64,000 bases of DNA from Sphingobium_A sp965228065 (GTDB lineage: Bacteria; Pseudomonadota; Alphaproteobacteria; Sphingomonadales; Sphingomonadaceae): contig OZ245788.1 in assembly GCA_965228065.1 (NCBI GenBank), positions 992,001 through 1,056,000 on the forward strand. The letters are read 5' to 3'. Below, in pieces: positions 1 to 9,541 of this stretch. A model generated the notes under the pieces. The model was not told the DNA's origin, ran no database searches, and saw nothing but the letters and a program-made list of their open reading frames with translations. Numbering within the stretch: position 1 is the stretch's first letter; the number at the start of each line of letters is the position of its first letter. The translations under genes and the position numbers were made by a program.

Positions 1-197
1 CGGGCATGAAGGACGAGGCGCTGATCGCGCGGCTGACCGAGGGCACGGCCTTGCCCGTCAACATCATGGATTATCCCGGCGTGCCGTCCAAAGACCGGCT
101 CGCGGCGCTGGGCGTGGCACGGATCAGCCACGGCCCCTTCCCCTGGCGCCTCGCGATGAAGGCGCTGGAGGACGGCGCGAAGGCGGCGTTCGGCTAA
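1..197 (+). CDS. PEP mutase / isocitrate lyase family protein (C-terminal end only)
   Basis: The reading frame is open from the window edge to a TAA at 195-197, so only the last 65 or so residues are seen. The segment with VNIMDYPGVPS, then LAALGVARISHGPFPWRLA, matches the end of the phosphoenolpyruvate mutase / isocitrate lyase superfamily barrel, where a small-residue loop is followed by LGVxRIS and a closing helix. These enzymes make or break C-C or C-P bonds of oxoacids. The catalytic part lies outside the window, so the substrate cannot be told. The ATG at position 6 is internal, not the true start. Confidence 0.6.
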   Translation, partial: GMKDEALIARLTEGTALPVNIMDYPGVPSKDRLAALGVARISHGPFPWRLAMKALEDGAKAAFG

Positions 198-206
198 GCG
201 TCCACC

Positions 207-1667
207 CTACTTCCCCGCGACACGATCCAGCGGATTGCTGTGGGTCCACATACGGACCGGCTTGCCGTCCTTGCCCATCTCGAACCGCACCGGCTCGGCG
301 AGCGAATCGTCGGGCCGGACGCGGCGGAAGACATCCCCTTCGACATGGCGGTAGCGATCGATGTCCTCGGACGGATTGCCCGCATAGAGCCCGACGCCAA
401 TCAGTTCGTCGCCATAGGGGACGACATAGGTGTCATAGTCGTAACCCGGCCGGCTATAGAGCCCCTCATAGATTGAGAGATCGCGCTGCGGCGCCACCGT
501 CGGGGTGGTCGCTGGCTTGTCGGGATAGGCTGCCTTGATGTCGCCGGCGAGCAGGTCGTAGAGACCGCGCGTGATCGCCTCGGGGGCGACGTCGTTGACG
601 TTGACCATCGCGATCACCGCAACCTTGTCCTGCGGCCGCATCATCAGGCTGGTGCGGTATCCGGGGCAATAGCCGCCATGGCCGACCAGCGTCTTGCCCT
701 TCTGGTTATAGACAGCGAAGCCCAATCCCCAGGTTTCGTCGGGCTTGTCAGGCGTCATCCAGTGCACGCGCTGCATCTCGCGCAGCGTCGACGATTTCAG
801 CACCGGATTGCCGCCCTCCAGCGCACGGAACTGCCATGAGGCGAAACGCCCGAGATCCTCGACGGTGGAAGCGAAGCCGGCCGCGGGCGCGATCGCGTTG
901 ACCGTGTAGAAGGGGAAGGTCGCGCGTTCGCCCTTGCCGTTGCGCGCCTTGTAGCCGACTGCGAAGGCCTTGCCGTGCAGTTCCTTCGGCAGTTCCGACG
1001 TGGTGCTCGACAGCCCGATTGGATCAAGCAGCTTCGCCTTCACATAGGCATGATAGTCCTGACCCGAGACCGCCTCGACTTCCTGGCCGAGCAGGGTCAG
1101 GCCCAGGTTAGAATATTGGAGATAGTCATAGGCCCGGTAGAGGTTGGTCTGCTCCGACAGCCGCTTCTTCACCGTATCGAGATCGGGAAAGGACGCGGTC
1201 GACCAATAGGGCGTGTCCGATTCGCGCGGCAGCCCGGAGACGTGAGACATGATCGCACGCGCGGTGACCGGACCGTCGGGCTTCTCGACATCGTGGATAT
1301 TGTACCAGGACAGATAGTCGCCGACGGGCTTGTCGATATCGAGCTTACCCTGATCGCGAAGCTGCATCGCGGCGATCGCGGTGAACAGCTTGGATACCGA
1401 GCAGATGCTGTAGCGCGTCTGCGGCGTCGCCGGCACTTTCCCGGCAAGATTGGCGTAACCGAATCCCTTGGACCAGATGATCTTCTGATCGTGGACGATC
1501 GCGACCGATGCGCCCGGAACGGCTTCCTGTTCCAGATACACATCGAGCCATTTTTCGGCCGCGCGCAGCTTTGCGTCGAGCTTCGCCTGGCTCTGCGCAT
1601 CCTGCGCATATGCTGGAACCGACAGGCTCAGCGCCAGTGCCGTCGAAAGAATATGCCTGAAATCCAT
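207..1667 (-). CDS. Secreted serine hydrolase, class C beta-lactamase-like
   Basis: A 486-residue protein with a signal peptide ending near PAYAQ (about residue 22), so it should act in the periplasm. It carries the three signatures of the serine beta-lactamase/DD-peptidase fold in the right order: SVSK at 90-93 (nucleophile Ser90), YSN at 185-187 and HGG at 330-332. A C-terminal extension of about 100 residues follows the catalytic domain, as in many esterase or peptidase relatives. A purine-rich GGGGG lies six bases before the ATG. It is convergent with the preceding gene and alone in its transcript. True beta-lactamase activity cannot be inferred; a peptidase or esterase is as likely. Confidence 0.85.
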   Translation of the reverse strand: MDFRHILSTALALSLSVPAYAQDAQSQAKLDAKLRAAEKWLDVYLEQEAVPGASVAIVHDQKIIWSKGFGYANLAGKVPATPQTRYSICSVSKLFTAIAAMQLRDQGKLDIDKPVGDYLSWYNIHDVEKPDGPVTARAIMSHVSGLPRESDTPYWSTASFPDLDTVKKRLSEQTNLYRAYDYLQYSNLGLTLLGQEVEAVSGQDYHAYVKAKLLDPIGLSSTTSELPKELHGKAFAVGYKARNGKGERATFPFYTVNAIAPAAGFASTVEDLGRFASWQFRALEGGNPVLKSSTLREMQRVHWMTPDKPDETWGLGFAVYNQKGKTLVGHGGYCPGYRTSLMMRPQDKVAVIAMVNVNDVAPEAITRGLYDLLAGDIKAAYPDKPATTPTVAPQRDLSIYEGLYSRPGYDYDTYVVPYGDELIGVGLYAGNPSEDIDRYRHVEGDVFRRVRPDDSLAEPVRFEMGKDGKPVRMWTHSNPLDRVAGK

Positions 1668-1875
1668 GGTGTGCCCCCGATAGATCGAACGCCAAGGCTA
1701 AGGTGTGTTCACACGGATTTGAAGCGACCTTTGTTACAATTTGCGACCGAGCCTTTCGCAATGCTGACCGATCCATTCCCGGAACGTTCAGGGCGGATCG
1801 GGCATTCAGCACTCGTGCCGGCGGTACCGGCTCCCCGATCGGGGGTCGGCCGGCAGTAGAATGAGGAGTAAGATC

Positions 1876-2385
1876 ATGCGTAGATTGATCATCGGAATTT
1901 TGATGGCGGCAACGGTTATGCCGGCAGCCGCGATCGCGCAGTCGCCTGGCGAATTGCGGCGCGACCGCCAGGATGTGCGCCAGGAACAGCGCGAGCTGAA
2001 CCGTTCGATCCGCCGTGGTGACAGCCCGCGCGAAGTGCGCGAGCAGGCCCGCGACGTGCGTGACGCCCGCCAGGAACATCGCGAGGATCTGCGCGATCGC
2101 GATCGTGCCTGGAGCCGCAACGACTGGCGCAACAATCGCCAGGGCAATCGCAATCTCTATGCTCGCGGCAATTGGCGTGCGCCATATCGCTACCAGGCAT
2201 TCCGGGCCGGCGTTCGCATTCAGCCGACCTATTACAACCAGCGCAACTGGATCGCCGATCCCTGGCGCTATCGCCTGCCGCGCCCCACGGCCAACCAGCG
2301 CTGGGTGCGCAACTATGACGATCTGATGCTCGTCGATGTCCGTCGCGGCATCGTCATCGACGTCATTCGCGGCTTCTACTGGTAA
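1876..2385 (+). CDS. RcnB family periplasmic protein
   Basis: I place the start at 1876 because GAGGAG at 1863-1868 sits seven bases before it; an upstream in-frame ATG at 1861 overlaps that site. The 169-residue product has a signal peptide (MRRLIIGILMAATVMPAAAIAQ) and then an Arg/Asp/Gln-rich region of about 60 residues that should be charged helix. The C-terminal part, with YDDLMLVDVRRGIVIDVIRGFYW, is the RcnB signature. The E. coli namesake is a periplasmic protein affecting nickel and cobalt homeostasis, but sphingomonads have many paralogues of unknown role and no metal exporter is adjacent. Function is therefore open. Confidence 0.8.
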   Translation: MRRLIIGILMAATVMPAAAIAQSPGELRRDRQDVRQEQRELNRSIRRGDSPREVREQARDVRDARQEHREDLRDRDRAWSRNDWRNNRQGNRNLYARGNWRAPYRYQAFRAGVRIQPTYYNQRNWIADPWRYRLPRPTANQRWVRNYDDLMLVDVRRGIVIDVIRGFYW

Positions 2386-2485
2386 GACCAGGAAGATGCG
2401 ACGCGGCGGCCCCGGGAAACCGGGGCCGCTTGTCGTTACGCCGCATGGCGTTATACCCCGGCAATACAGTTGTCCGGAGTATCCG

Positions 2486-4291
2486 ATGAAGTCCTTCCCC
2501 ATTCGCGCGTTGATGCTTGCCGCTGCAACGATCCTGCCATCCCCGCTTTTCGCGCAGGCGCCACCGGCTGCCGTTGCCGAAGCGCCCGACGCGGCACTGA
2601 AGCGCCTGTTTGCCGACAGCGACGAAGCCAGCCTGAAGCGCAATCCGGTCTCCGCCCTTTTCCGCGGCGACCTGCGCTATGCTGATCGGCTGGGCGATCT
2701 GGGCAGCGACGCCTATTTCGCCGGGGAGCGCGCTGCCGCCCGACAGGATCTGGCGCAATTGAAGACGATCGACCGCAGCCGCCTGACCCCGGTCGATCAG
2801 ATCGCCTATGATGTCTTCGAATATAACACGCTGGAGGCGCTGGAGACGCTGTCTCCCGAATATCTGGCACTGACCGCGGTGCGCCCGATCGATCATTTCG
2901 CCGGTCTGCACGTCTTCTATCCCGGATTCGCCTCAGGCAAGGGTGCGGCCCCGTTCAAGACGCTGGTCGACTATGAGAATAATCTGAAGCGCCACAAAGA
3001 CTATGTGAACGCCGTGGATCTCTGGATCGCGCGCTTCCGTGAGGGGATGAAGAGCGGCGTCACCCAACCCAGGCTGACCGTCGTAAACATGATCGACCAG
3101 CTTGACCTGCAGATCGCGCAGGGCGTGGAAGGTTCGACCTTTTACGGCCCGGTCAATCAGTTCCCGGACGGGATTTCCACCACCGATCAGGCACGGCTCA
3201 AGCGCGACTATGCCGCGGCGATCCGCGACGGCATCCTGCCCGCCTATGTGCGGCTGCGCGATTTCCTGAAGACCGAATATCTGCCGGCCGCGCGCGAAGG
3301 CGTCGGCCTGGTCCATATGAAGGGCGGCGACTGGCTCTACGAGAAACTGATCAAGAGCAACACCACGCTGCCGATGACCGCGGAGCAGATCCACCAGCTC
3401 GGCCTGTCGGAAGTCGCGCGGATCCGCGGCGAGATGGAGGCGATCAAGACCAGGGTCGGCTTCAAGGGCACGCTGCGCGAATTCTTCGATCACATCCGCA
3501 GCGATCCCAAATTCAAGATGACGTCGCGCGACGCGATGCTCCAGGCTTATTACGACATCGGCAAACGCGTCGACGCACGCGTCCGCGAGCAATTCTCGAC
3601 CATCCCGAAGATGCCGCTCGAAATCCGGTATTACGAACCCTATCGCGAAAAGACCTCGGCGGGTGGTTCGTATGAATCCGGCCTGCCCGATGGCTCACGG
3701 CCGGGCGTTTTCTATTTCAACGCCTATGACCTGCCGTCGCGCACCACGCCGGGCATGGAGACATTGTTCCTCCACGAAGGCGTGCCGGGCCATCATTTCC
3801 AGATCGCGCTTTCGATCGAGAACACCGAACTGCCCGCCTTCATGCGTTTCGGCGGCAACACGGCCTATAATGAGGGCTGGGGCCTCTATGCCGAGACGCT
3901 GTGGAAGGAGCTCGGCATGGAAACCGACCCCTATCAGCGTTTCGGCGGATTGGACGACGAGATGCTGCGCGCGATGCGGCTGGTGGTGGACAGCGGCATC
4001 CACGCCAAGCGCTGGACCCGCGATCAGGCGATCCAGTACATGCTCGACAATTCGGGCATGGGAAAGACCGACGCCACTGCCGAGGTCGAGCGTTATATCG
4101 CGATGCCCGGCCAGGCGCTGGCGTACAAGATTGGCCAGCTCACCATTTCACGACTGAAAGCCAAGGCGCAGAAGGCGCTCGGCGCCAAATTCGACCCGCG
4201 CGAATTCCATGCCGAAGTGCTGATGACCGGTTCGCTACCGATGCCCGTGCTGGAGAAGAAGATCGACGACTGGATCGCGTCGAAGACTTAG
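2486..4291 (+). CDS. DUF885 family secreted putative metallopeptidase
   Basis: The start at 2486 is supported by GGAG seven bases upstream and by the signal peptide that follows (MKSFPIRALMLAAATILPSPLFAQ). The 601-residue product is the usual size for DUF885 proteins. The family's hallmark HEGVPGHHFQ occurs at about residues 430-439, and a downstream glutamate-rich helix (NEGWGLYAE) follows as in zinc-dependent gluzincin-like folds. It probably is an exported zinc carboxypeptidase-like enzyme, but few members have known substrates. It stands alone between RcnB and a repeat-rich gap. Confidence 0.85.
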   Translation: MKSFPIRALMLAAATILPSPLFAQAPPAAVAEAPDAALKRLFADSDEASLKRNPVSALFRGDLRYADRLGDLGSDAYFAGERAAARQDLAQLKTIDRSRLTPVDQIAYDVFEYNTLEALETLSPEYLALTAVRPIDHFAGLHVFYPGFASGKGAAPFKTLVDYENNLKRHKDYVNAVDLWIARFREGMKSGVTQPRLTVVNMIDQLDLQIAQGVEGSTFYGPVNQFPDGISTTDQARLKRDYAAAIRDGILPAYVRLRDFLKTEYLPAAREGVGLVHMKGGDWLYEKLIKSNTTLPMTAEQIHQLGLSEVARIRGEMEAIKTRVGFKGTLREFFDHIRSDPKFKMTSRDAMLQAYYDIGKRVDARVREQFSTIPKMPLEIRYYEPYREKTSAGGSYESGLPDGSRPGVFYFNAYDLPSRTTPGMETLFLHEGVPGHHFQIALSIENTELPAFMRFGGNTAYNEGWGLYAETLWKELGMETDPYQRFGGLDDEMLRAMRLVVDSGIHAKRWTRDQAIQYMLDNSGMGKTDATAEVERYIAMPGQALAYKIGQLTISRLKAKAQKALGAKFDPREFHAEVLMTGSLPMPVLEKKIDDWIASKT

Positions 4292-4432
4292 TCGACCTTT
4301 AATCAGGTCGCTCCAGCGAAAGCTGGAGCGACGGGGGTTTGCGCCGCCCGCACCACCATTCGTCGACGCCCGATTGTCGTCGATCGACTTCGGCTGCCCT
4401 TGCCACGCCGATCGGACTAGTCGCGCGCGACG

Positions 4433-4564
4433 ATGAGACTGAAGCCCGCCCCGACCTCGCATCCCGCAACCCGTGCGTTGATTGCGGCAGCCTTGCTGTT
4501 GCCGATCGCGGCGCTGCCGCTGGCCTATCCCGAAGAACGGCCGGTGGTTGCCGTACGGGGCTGA
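4433..4564 (+). CDS. Possible small exported or membrane peptide (43 aa)
   Basis: An ATG-initiated frame of 43 residues with a basic N-terminus (MRLKPAPTS), a 20-residue hydrophobic stretch rich in Ala and Leu, and a polar tail ending VVAVRG. The shape is that of a signal peptide or single membrane anchor. No clear Shine-Dalgarno site is visible (GCGCGCGACG before the ATG). It lies alone in a 411-bp gap between DUF885 and the GNAT gene, followed directly by a dispersed repeat. It may be a real micropeptide, the decayed start of a longer secreted protein, or chance in GC-rich DNA. Confidence 0.25.
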   Translation: MRLKPAPTSHPATRALIAAALLLPIAALPLAYPEERPVVAVRG

Positions 4565-4574
4565 CCACCAAAGT

Positions 4575-4688
4575 CCGTTCGCTTCGAGCAGCATCGAGCG
4601 AAGTCGAGATGCGCCCGTCGAGAAGCGCTGCGCTAAGCTTCTCGACTGCGGTTCTCGACAAGTTCGAACCTACGCTCGAAACCAACGG
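4575..4688. repeat. Diverged copy of the TCGAGCGAAGTCGAGA dispersed repeat
   Basis: The stretch begins CCGTTCG and contains TCGAGCGAAGTCGAGA followed by several TTCTCGAC/GTCGAGAA inverted pieces. The same core appears at 39236-39308 and 59705-59778, where it is much better preserved. This copy is rearranged and extended. It fills the gap downstream of the small ORF and before the end of the GNAT gene, and could act as a transcript-end structure between them. Confidence 0.6.
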
Positions 4689-4702
4689 GTAGGACACATG
4701 CC

Positions 4703-5215
4703 TCAAACCCGCTTGTAGAAGATCGTCGTCGCTTCGAGGGTACCGCCGACATCGAGCGCGTAATCCGGAATGACACCCACTTCGACCCAGCCCATCCCGC
4801 GATAGATCCGCTCGGCCGCGGCGCCCGCGGTGTCGAGCACCAGCAGGCTCAACCCCATCTCACGGGCTTGTGCTTCCGCTGCCTCCATCAAGGCCCGGCC
4901 CGCGCCTCGCCCGCGCGCATCGGGGTGGACGAGCAGCTTGGCGATATCGCCGCGATGCGGCTGGTTGTCGGTCCCGGCGCGGACGACCATCACCGTCCCC
5001 ACCGGCACATCGGCATCGAAGGCGACTAGCAAAGCGCTGCCGCCATCCTCGACACCGCCACGCCGCGCACGCCAGAACGCCGCCGCACGATCATGCGTCA
5101 GGTCGCCGAGGAAACTGACCGAAGCGCCGTCCGCCACGCAGGCGAGCAGCACAATGCCCAAATGGTCCGCATTCGCGTCGATCCATTCGGCATCGACGGC
5201 GCGGACGGCGATCAC
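4703..5215 (-). CDS. GNAT family N-acetyltransferase
   Basis: A 170-residue protein of the acetyl-CoA-dependent GNAT fold. Motif A is seen as AKLLVHPDARGRGAGRALM (about residues 90-110), containing the R/Q-x-x-G-x-G/A pyrophosphate-binding loop, and motif B follows with the late YRGMGW. The start is GTG at 5213-5215, overlapping the TGA of the lysyl-tRNA synthetase gene as GTGA, so the two are almost certainly co-transcribed and translationally coupled. The acceptor substrate cannot be predicted from sequence. Coupling to a tRNA synthetase is probably organisational. Confidence 0.85.
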   Translation of the reverse strand: MIAVRAVDAEWIDANADHLGIVLLACVADGASVSFLGDLTHDRAAAFWRARRGGVEDGGSALLVAFDADVPVGTVMVVRAGTDNQPHRGDIAKLLVHPDARGRGAGRALMEAAEAQAREMGLSLLVLDTAGAAAERIYRGMGWVEVGVIPDYALDVGGTLEATTIFYKRV

Positions 5216-6807
5216 GCCGCCAGCGCCTCGGCGATCAGCTTGCGGCTGTTCTCCATGCCATACAGCGCGATGAAGCTGCCCATGCGCGGCCCCTGTTCCG
5301 CGCCCAGCAGGGTCTCATAGAGCGCCTTGAACCAGTCGCGCAGATTTTCGAATCCGCCTTCCTTGCCGACCGCATAGACCTCGTTCTGGATCGTCTCCGC
5401 ATCGGCATCGGCGGGCAGCGCCGCCAGCCGCGCGTCGAGATCGCGCAGCGCCTTGGCTTCAAGCTCGGTCGGCGCACGGCGCTTGAGCGTCGGGGCGACG
5501 AAATCGCGGTGATAGGCAAGCGCATGGTCGATCAGCCGGTCGAGCGCCGGATATTTGGCGGCATCGGCATCGGGTACGTAGTTGCCGAGATAGCCCCAGA
5601 CCTGATCCTTGCCCGCTTCACCCATCACGCCGACCAGATTGAGCAGCAGGCCGAAGGTGACCGGCAGAGTCTCCGACGGAACGTCGCCATTGTGGATGTG
5701 ATGGACCGGGTTGCCGAGCTGCTGCTCGATCGGCTGGTTGGGCCAGTTCGCGCGGAACTGCCAATAATCGTCCACCGCGCGCGGAATCACGCCCATATGG
5801 AGCGCCTTCGCCTTGCGCGGCTCGCGATAGATATAGAAGGACAGGCTCTCGTCGGGGCCGTAAGTCAGCCACTGTTCCAGCGTTAGGCCATTGCCCTTCG
5901 ACTTGGAGATCTTCTCGCCCTTCTCGTCGAGAAACATCTCGTAGTTGAAGCCTTCGGGCGGACGGGCACCCAGCACGCGCGCGATCTTCGAGCTTTGCGT
6001 GACCGAATCGATCAGATCCTTGCCCGACATCTCGTAATCGACGCCCAGCGCGACCCAGCGCATTGCCCAGTCGACCTTCCATTGCAGCTTGGCCGCACCG
6101 GACAGGATCGACTGCTCGATCATTTCGCCTTCATCCTCGAAGCGGACGATACCGTTTTCGGCGTCAACCACGGTGACGGGCACCTGGAGGACAATGCCCG
6201 ACTTCTTCGAGATCGGCAGCACCGGCGAATAGGTCGCCTGGCGTTCCTTGCCGAGCGTCGGCAGCATCACGCCCATGATCCCATCATAATGCTTCAGGAT
6301 CAGCTTCAGCGTCTCGTCGAAGCGACCCGAGCCATAGATTTCAGTCGAGCTCATGAACTCGTAATCGAAACCAAAGCGATCGAGGAATTCGCGCAGCATC
6401 GCATTATTATGATGCGCGAAACTCTCATGCGTGCCGAACGGATCGGGGATCTTGGTCAGCGGCTTGCCGAGATGACCGCGCAGCATCTCCTGGTTCGGCA
6501 CATTGTCCGGCACCTTGCGCAGGCCGTCCATATCGTCGCTGAATGCGATCAGCCGCGTCGGCACATCCGAAATCGCCTGATAGGCCTGGCGCACCAAAGT
6601 GGTGCGCAGCACTTCGTTGAACGTGCCGATATGCGGCAGGCCCGATGGGCCGTAGCCAGTTTCGAACAGGATATGGCCCTTGGCGGGCGCACCGTCGGGA
6701 TACCGCTTGAGCAGCTTGCGTGCTTCCTCGAACGGCCATGCCTTCGAGTCCATCGCTGCGGCACGCAAGTCACTCACTGGTGTTGCCCTTTCGTTCTTAT
6801 TCGTCAT
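5212..6807 (-). CDS. lysK: Lysine--tRNA ligase, class I (archaeal type)
   Basis: 531 residues, charging tRNA-Lys in the cytoplasm. Unlike the class II enzyme of most bacteria, this one has class I signatures: the HIGH-type motif LPHIG at about 58-62 and the KMSKS-type loop KISKSKG at 299-305. Class I LysRS is the normal form in archaea and in many alphaproteobacteria. The C-terminal third should be the helical anticodon-binding cage. The ATG at 6805-6807 is only ten bases from the ATG of the divergent helicase gene, so promoters must lie inside the coding regions or overlap tightly. Confidence 0.95.
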   Translation of the reverse strand: MTNKNERATPVSDLRAAAMDSKAWPFEEARKLLKRYPDGAPAKGHILFETGYGPSGLPHIGTFNEVLRTTLVRQAYQAISDVPTRLIAFSDDMDGLRKVPDNVPNQEMLRGHLGKPLTKIPDPFGTHESFAHHNNAMLREFLDRFGFDYEFMSSTEIYGSGRFDETLKLILKHYDGIMGVMLPTLGKERQATYSPVLPISKKSGIVLQVPVTVVDAENGIVRFEDEGEMIEQSILSGAAKLQWKVDWAMRWVALGVDYEMSGKDLIDSVTQSSKIARVLGARPPEGFNYEMFLDEKGEKISKSKGNGLTLEQWLTYGPDESLSFYIYREPRKAKALHMGVIPRAVDDYWQFRANWPNQPIEQQLGNPVHHIHNGDVPSETLPVTFGLLLNLVGVMGEAGKDQVWGYLGNYVPDADAAKYPALDRLIDHALAYHRDFVAPTLKRRAPTELEAKALRDLDARLAALPADADAETIQNEVYAVGKEGGFENLRDWFKALYETLLGAEQGPRMGSFIALYGMENSRKLIAEALAA

Positions 6808-6817
6808 AACGGGGTGA

Positions 6818-9541
6818 ATGGCGGCCTCTTTGCCCTATCCCGCGCTTCATGCAAGCCATGCTGGCATCTGGATCGCGTCTCCCGATGGAGAGACCCGCGG
6901 CGTAAGCCGTGGCGAGGCGATCGCGCGCGCCGCGGAAACGCCGATGATCGTGCTGAATGCGCCTTTGGTGGGCCAGCGACTCGGCTATCCGGACATGGCC
7001 GGGCTCGACCTGCTCGAACTGTTCGCCTTCATCCATCCCGCACGTTTCGCGGTGCCGACACCCAAGGGGCTCGCGCGCACCATCGGGCTCGCCCCGCCCA
7101 CGGACGACGCCGCCGCCGCGACCTTTCTGCGCCGCGCGGCGGAAGCGTTGCTCGATCGGCCCGACGATCCGCACTGGGCGGAGCGCGAGGGCGCATGGAG
7201 CATGGCGCAATCGCTGCATCGGCTGGGCTGGCCCTGGGCGAGCGTGCTCGCCGAACGGCTGAAAAAGCCTGAGCGCGCGGAGCGCTGGCTGTTCGCCAAA
7301 TTGCCCGAATGGGAAGACAAGGCACCGCGCCAGGCACCGCGCACAATCTCGCTCGACGCCGCCGATGTCACCGACCGGCTGGATCTGCTCACCGGGCACG
7401 GCGCGGAGATAAGGCCCGGCCAGCGCGGCTATGCCGAGGCGGTGGCCGAAGCCTTCGAGCCGCGCACGCGGCGCGACGAGCCCAACATGATCCTGGCCGA
7501 AGCAGGCACGGGCATCGGCAAGACGCTGGGCTATCTGGCGCCGGCCTCGCTCTGGGCAGAACGCGCCGACGGCGCCGTCTGGATCTCGACCTATACCAAG
7601 GCGCTCCAGCGCCAGCTCAACCGCGAAAGCGAGCGACTGTTTCCCGATCCCGCGGTGCGACGGCGCAAGGTGGTGGTCCGCAAGGGGCGCGAAAATTATC
7701 TCTGCCTTCTGAATCTGGAAGATGCGCTGCAGGGCGGTTTCACCGGCCGGGCCGCGATCCTGGCGCAGCTCGTCGCGCGCTGGGCATCCTATTCCGCTGA
7801 TGGCGATATGGTGGGCGGCGATCTGCCGGGCTGGTTGCCCTCGCTTTTCCGCCGCAACGGATCGACCGCACTGACCGACCGGCGCGGCGAATGCGTCTAT
7901 GCGGGCTGCCCCCATTACCGGAAATGCTTCATCGAACGCGCCTCGCGGGCAAGCGCGGACGCGGACATCGTCATCGCCAACCATGCGCTGGTGATGGTGA
8001 ACGCCGCACGCGGCCGCGAAGCCGCGAACAAGCCGACGCGGATCGTGTTCGACGAAGGACATCATCTGTTCGAAGCTGCGGACACGATGTTCGCAACCGC
8101 CTTGTCGGGCCAGGAAGCGATCGAGTTGCGGCGCTGGATCACGGGACCGGAAGGATCTTCGCGCGGGCGCCGGCGCGGATTGGCCGCACGACTATCCGAC
8201 ATTGCGAGCTATGACGACGAGGGCAGCCGCGCCATCTCCGCCGCGGTCACCGCCGCCCAGGCATTGCCGTCGGACGGCTGGCTGCAGCGATTGAACGAAG
8301 GCGCGCCATTCGGTGCGATCGAGGCGCTGCTCGCCGCGGTGCGCGGCACCGTGTTCGGGCGCGATGCAGGCCAGGATGCAGGCTATGGCCTGGAAACCGA
8401 GATGGCCGAACTCGACGGCGCGATCGTTGCCGCCGCCCAGCCCGCGGCCGAAGCGCTCGATGCGATCCTGCGTCCGCTGGTGGCGCTCGGCCGTCGCCTG
8501 GAGGCGGTGATGGAGGACGGGCCCGACTGGCTGGACGGGCAGGCGCGCGCACGTGTCGAAGGCGCGATCGCAAGCCTGGGCTGGCGGGCCGACATGCTGG
8601 GCGGCTGGCTGTCCTTGCTGTCGCGAATCGGCGGCCCTGCCGATCCCGATTTCGTCGACTGGCTGGCGGTCGACCGGATCGAAGGGCGCGAGATCGATAT
8701 CGGTCTCCACCGGCACTGGCTCGATCCGACGCGGCCGGTGGCGGAGATCGTGCTGAAACCGGCGCATGGCGTGCTCATCACCTCGGCGACGCTCAAGGGC
8801 GGTGGCGACTGGGACACGGCGGAGGCGCGCACCGGCGCCCCCCATCTTGCGCATCCGCCGCGCCGATTCGAGGCGGTCAGCCCGTTCGACTATGCCGCCC
8901 AGGCTGAGGTGCTGATCGTCACCGACGTGAAGAAGGGCGATATCGCCCAGCTCGCTGGCGCGTTCGGCAAACTGATCGTGGCGGCGGAGGGCGGAACCCT
9001 GGGCCTGTTCACCGCGATCCGACGCCTGCGCGCGGTTCATGCGCGCATCGCCGATCGGTTGGCCCGTGACCGGCTGCCGCTCTACGCCCAGCATGTCGAC
9101 CCGATCGATACCGGCACCTTGGTCGACATTTTCCGCGACGATCCGCGCGCATCGTTGCTCGGCACCGATGCGCTGCGCGACGGCGTCGACGTTCCCGGCG
9201 ATTCGCTGAGACTGGTGGTGATGGAGGGCGTGCCCTGGCCCAAGCCGAGCGTGCTTCATGCTGCGAGACGGCTCGCCGGCGGCGGCAGCGCCTATGACGA
9301 TCGCATCATCCGTGCGCGGCTGGCGCAAGCCTTTGGCCGGCTGATCCGACGCGCCGACGATCGCGGGCTTTTCGTCATGCTGTCGTCGGCCATGCCGTCG
9401 CGATTACTGACCGCTTTCCCCGAAGGCACGCCGATCAGCCGCGTGACATTGGACGAAGCCGCGATCCGCGTACGCCAACGACTTTCATCCGTCACGATTT
9501 CCGGGCAAGAGGCCGCGGAAAGCATCACGGAGAGGAAATGA
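6818..9541 (+). CDS. DinG/XPD-type ATP-dependent DNA helicase
   Basis: 907-residue superfamily 2 helicase. Walker A is EAGTGIGKT (about 228-236), and the Walker B box is DEGHH (about 412-416), a DEAH variant. Between them lie four cysteines of the expected iron-sulfur cluster: one in NYLCLLN and three in CVYAGCPHYRKC (about 358-369). The C-terminal helicase lobe has GTDALRDGVDVPG and the late QAFGRLIRR arginine-finger motif VI. An N-terminal extension of roughly 190 residues precedes the helicase core. DinG relatives unwind R-loops, D-loops and G-quadruplexes during repair. Its TGA overlaps the next ATG. Confidence 0.9.
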   Translation: MAASLPYPALHASHAGIWIASPDGETRGVSRGEAIARAAETPMIVLNAPLVGQRLGYPDMAGLDLLELFAFIHPARFAVPTPKGLARTIGLAPPTDDAAAATFLRRAAEALLDRPDDPHWAEREGAWSMAQSLHRLGWPWASVLAERLKKPERAERWLFAKLPEWEDKAPRQAPRTISLDAADVTDRLDLLTGHGAEIRPGQRGYAEAVAEAFEPRTRRDEPNMILAEAGTGIGKTLGYLAPASLWAERADGAVWISTYTKALQRQLNRESERLFPDPAVRRRKVVVRKGRENYLCLLNLEDALQGGFTGRAAILAQLVARWASYSADGDMVGGDLPGWLPSLFRRNGSTALTDRRGECVYAGCPHYRKCFIERASRASADADIVIANHALVMVNAARGREAANKPTRIVFDEGHHLFEAADTMFATALSGQEAIELRRWITGPEGSSRGRRRGLAARLSDIASYDDEGSRAISAAVTAAQALPSDGWLQRLNEGAPFGAIEALLAAVRGTVFGRDAGQDAGYGLETEMAELDGAIVAAAQPAAEALDAILRPLVALGRRLEAVMEDGPDWLDGQARARVEGAIASLGWRADMLGGWLSLLSRIGGPADPDFVDWLAVDRIEGREIDIGLHRHWLDPTRPVAEIVLKPAHGVLITSATLKGGGDWDTAEARTGAPHLAHPPRRFEAVSPFDYAAQAEVLIVTDVKKGDIAQLAGAFGKLIVAAEGGTLGLFTAIRRLRAVHARIADRLARDRLPLYAQHVDPIDTGTLVDIFRDDPRASLLGTDALRDGVDVPGDSLRLVVMEGVPWPKPSVLHAARRLAGGGSAYDDRIIRARLAQAFGRLIRRADDRGLFVMLSSAMPSRLLTAFPEGTPISRVTLDEAAIRVRQRLSSVTISGQEAAESITERK

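Noticed and set aside
5995..7272. A 425-codon plus-strand frame across the lysK/helicase junction
   Set aside because: It is antisense to lysK and then out of frame with the helicase, with no recognisable domain.
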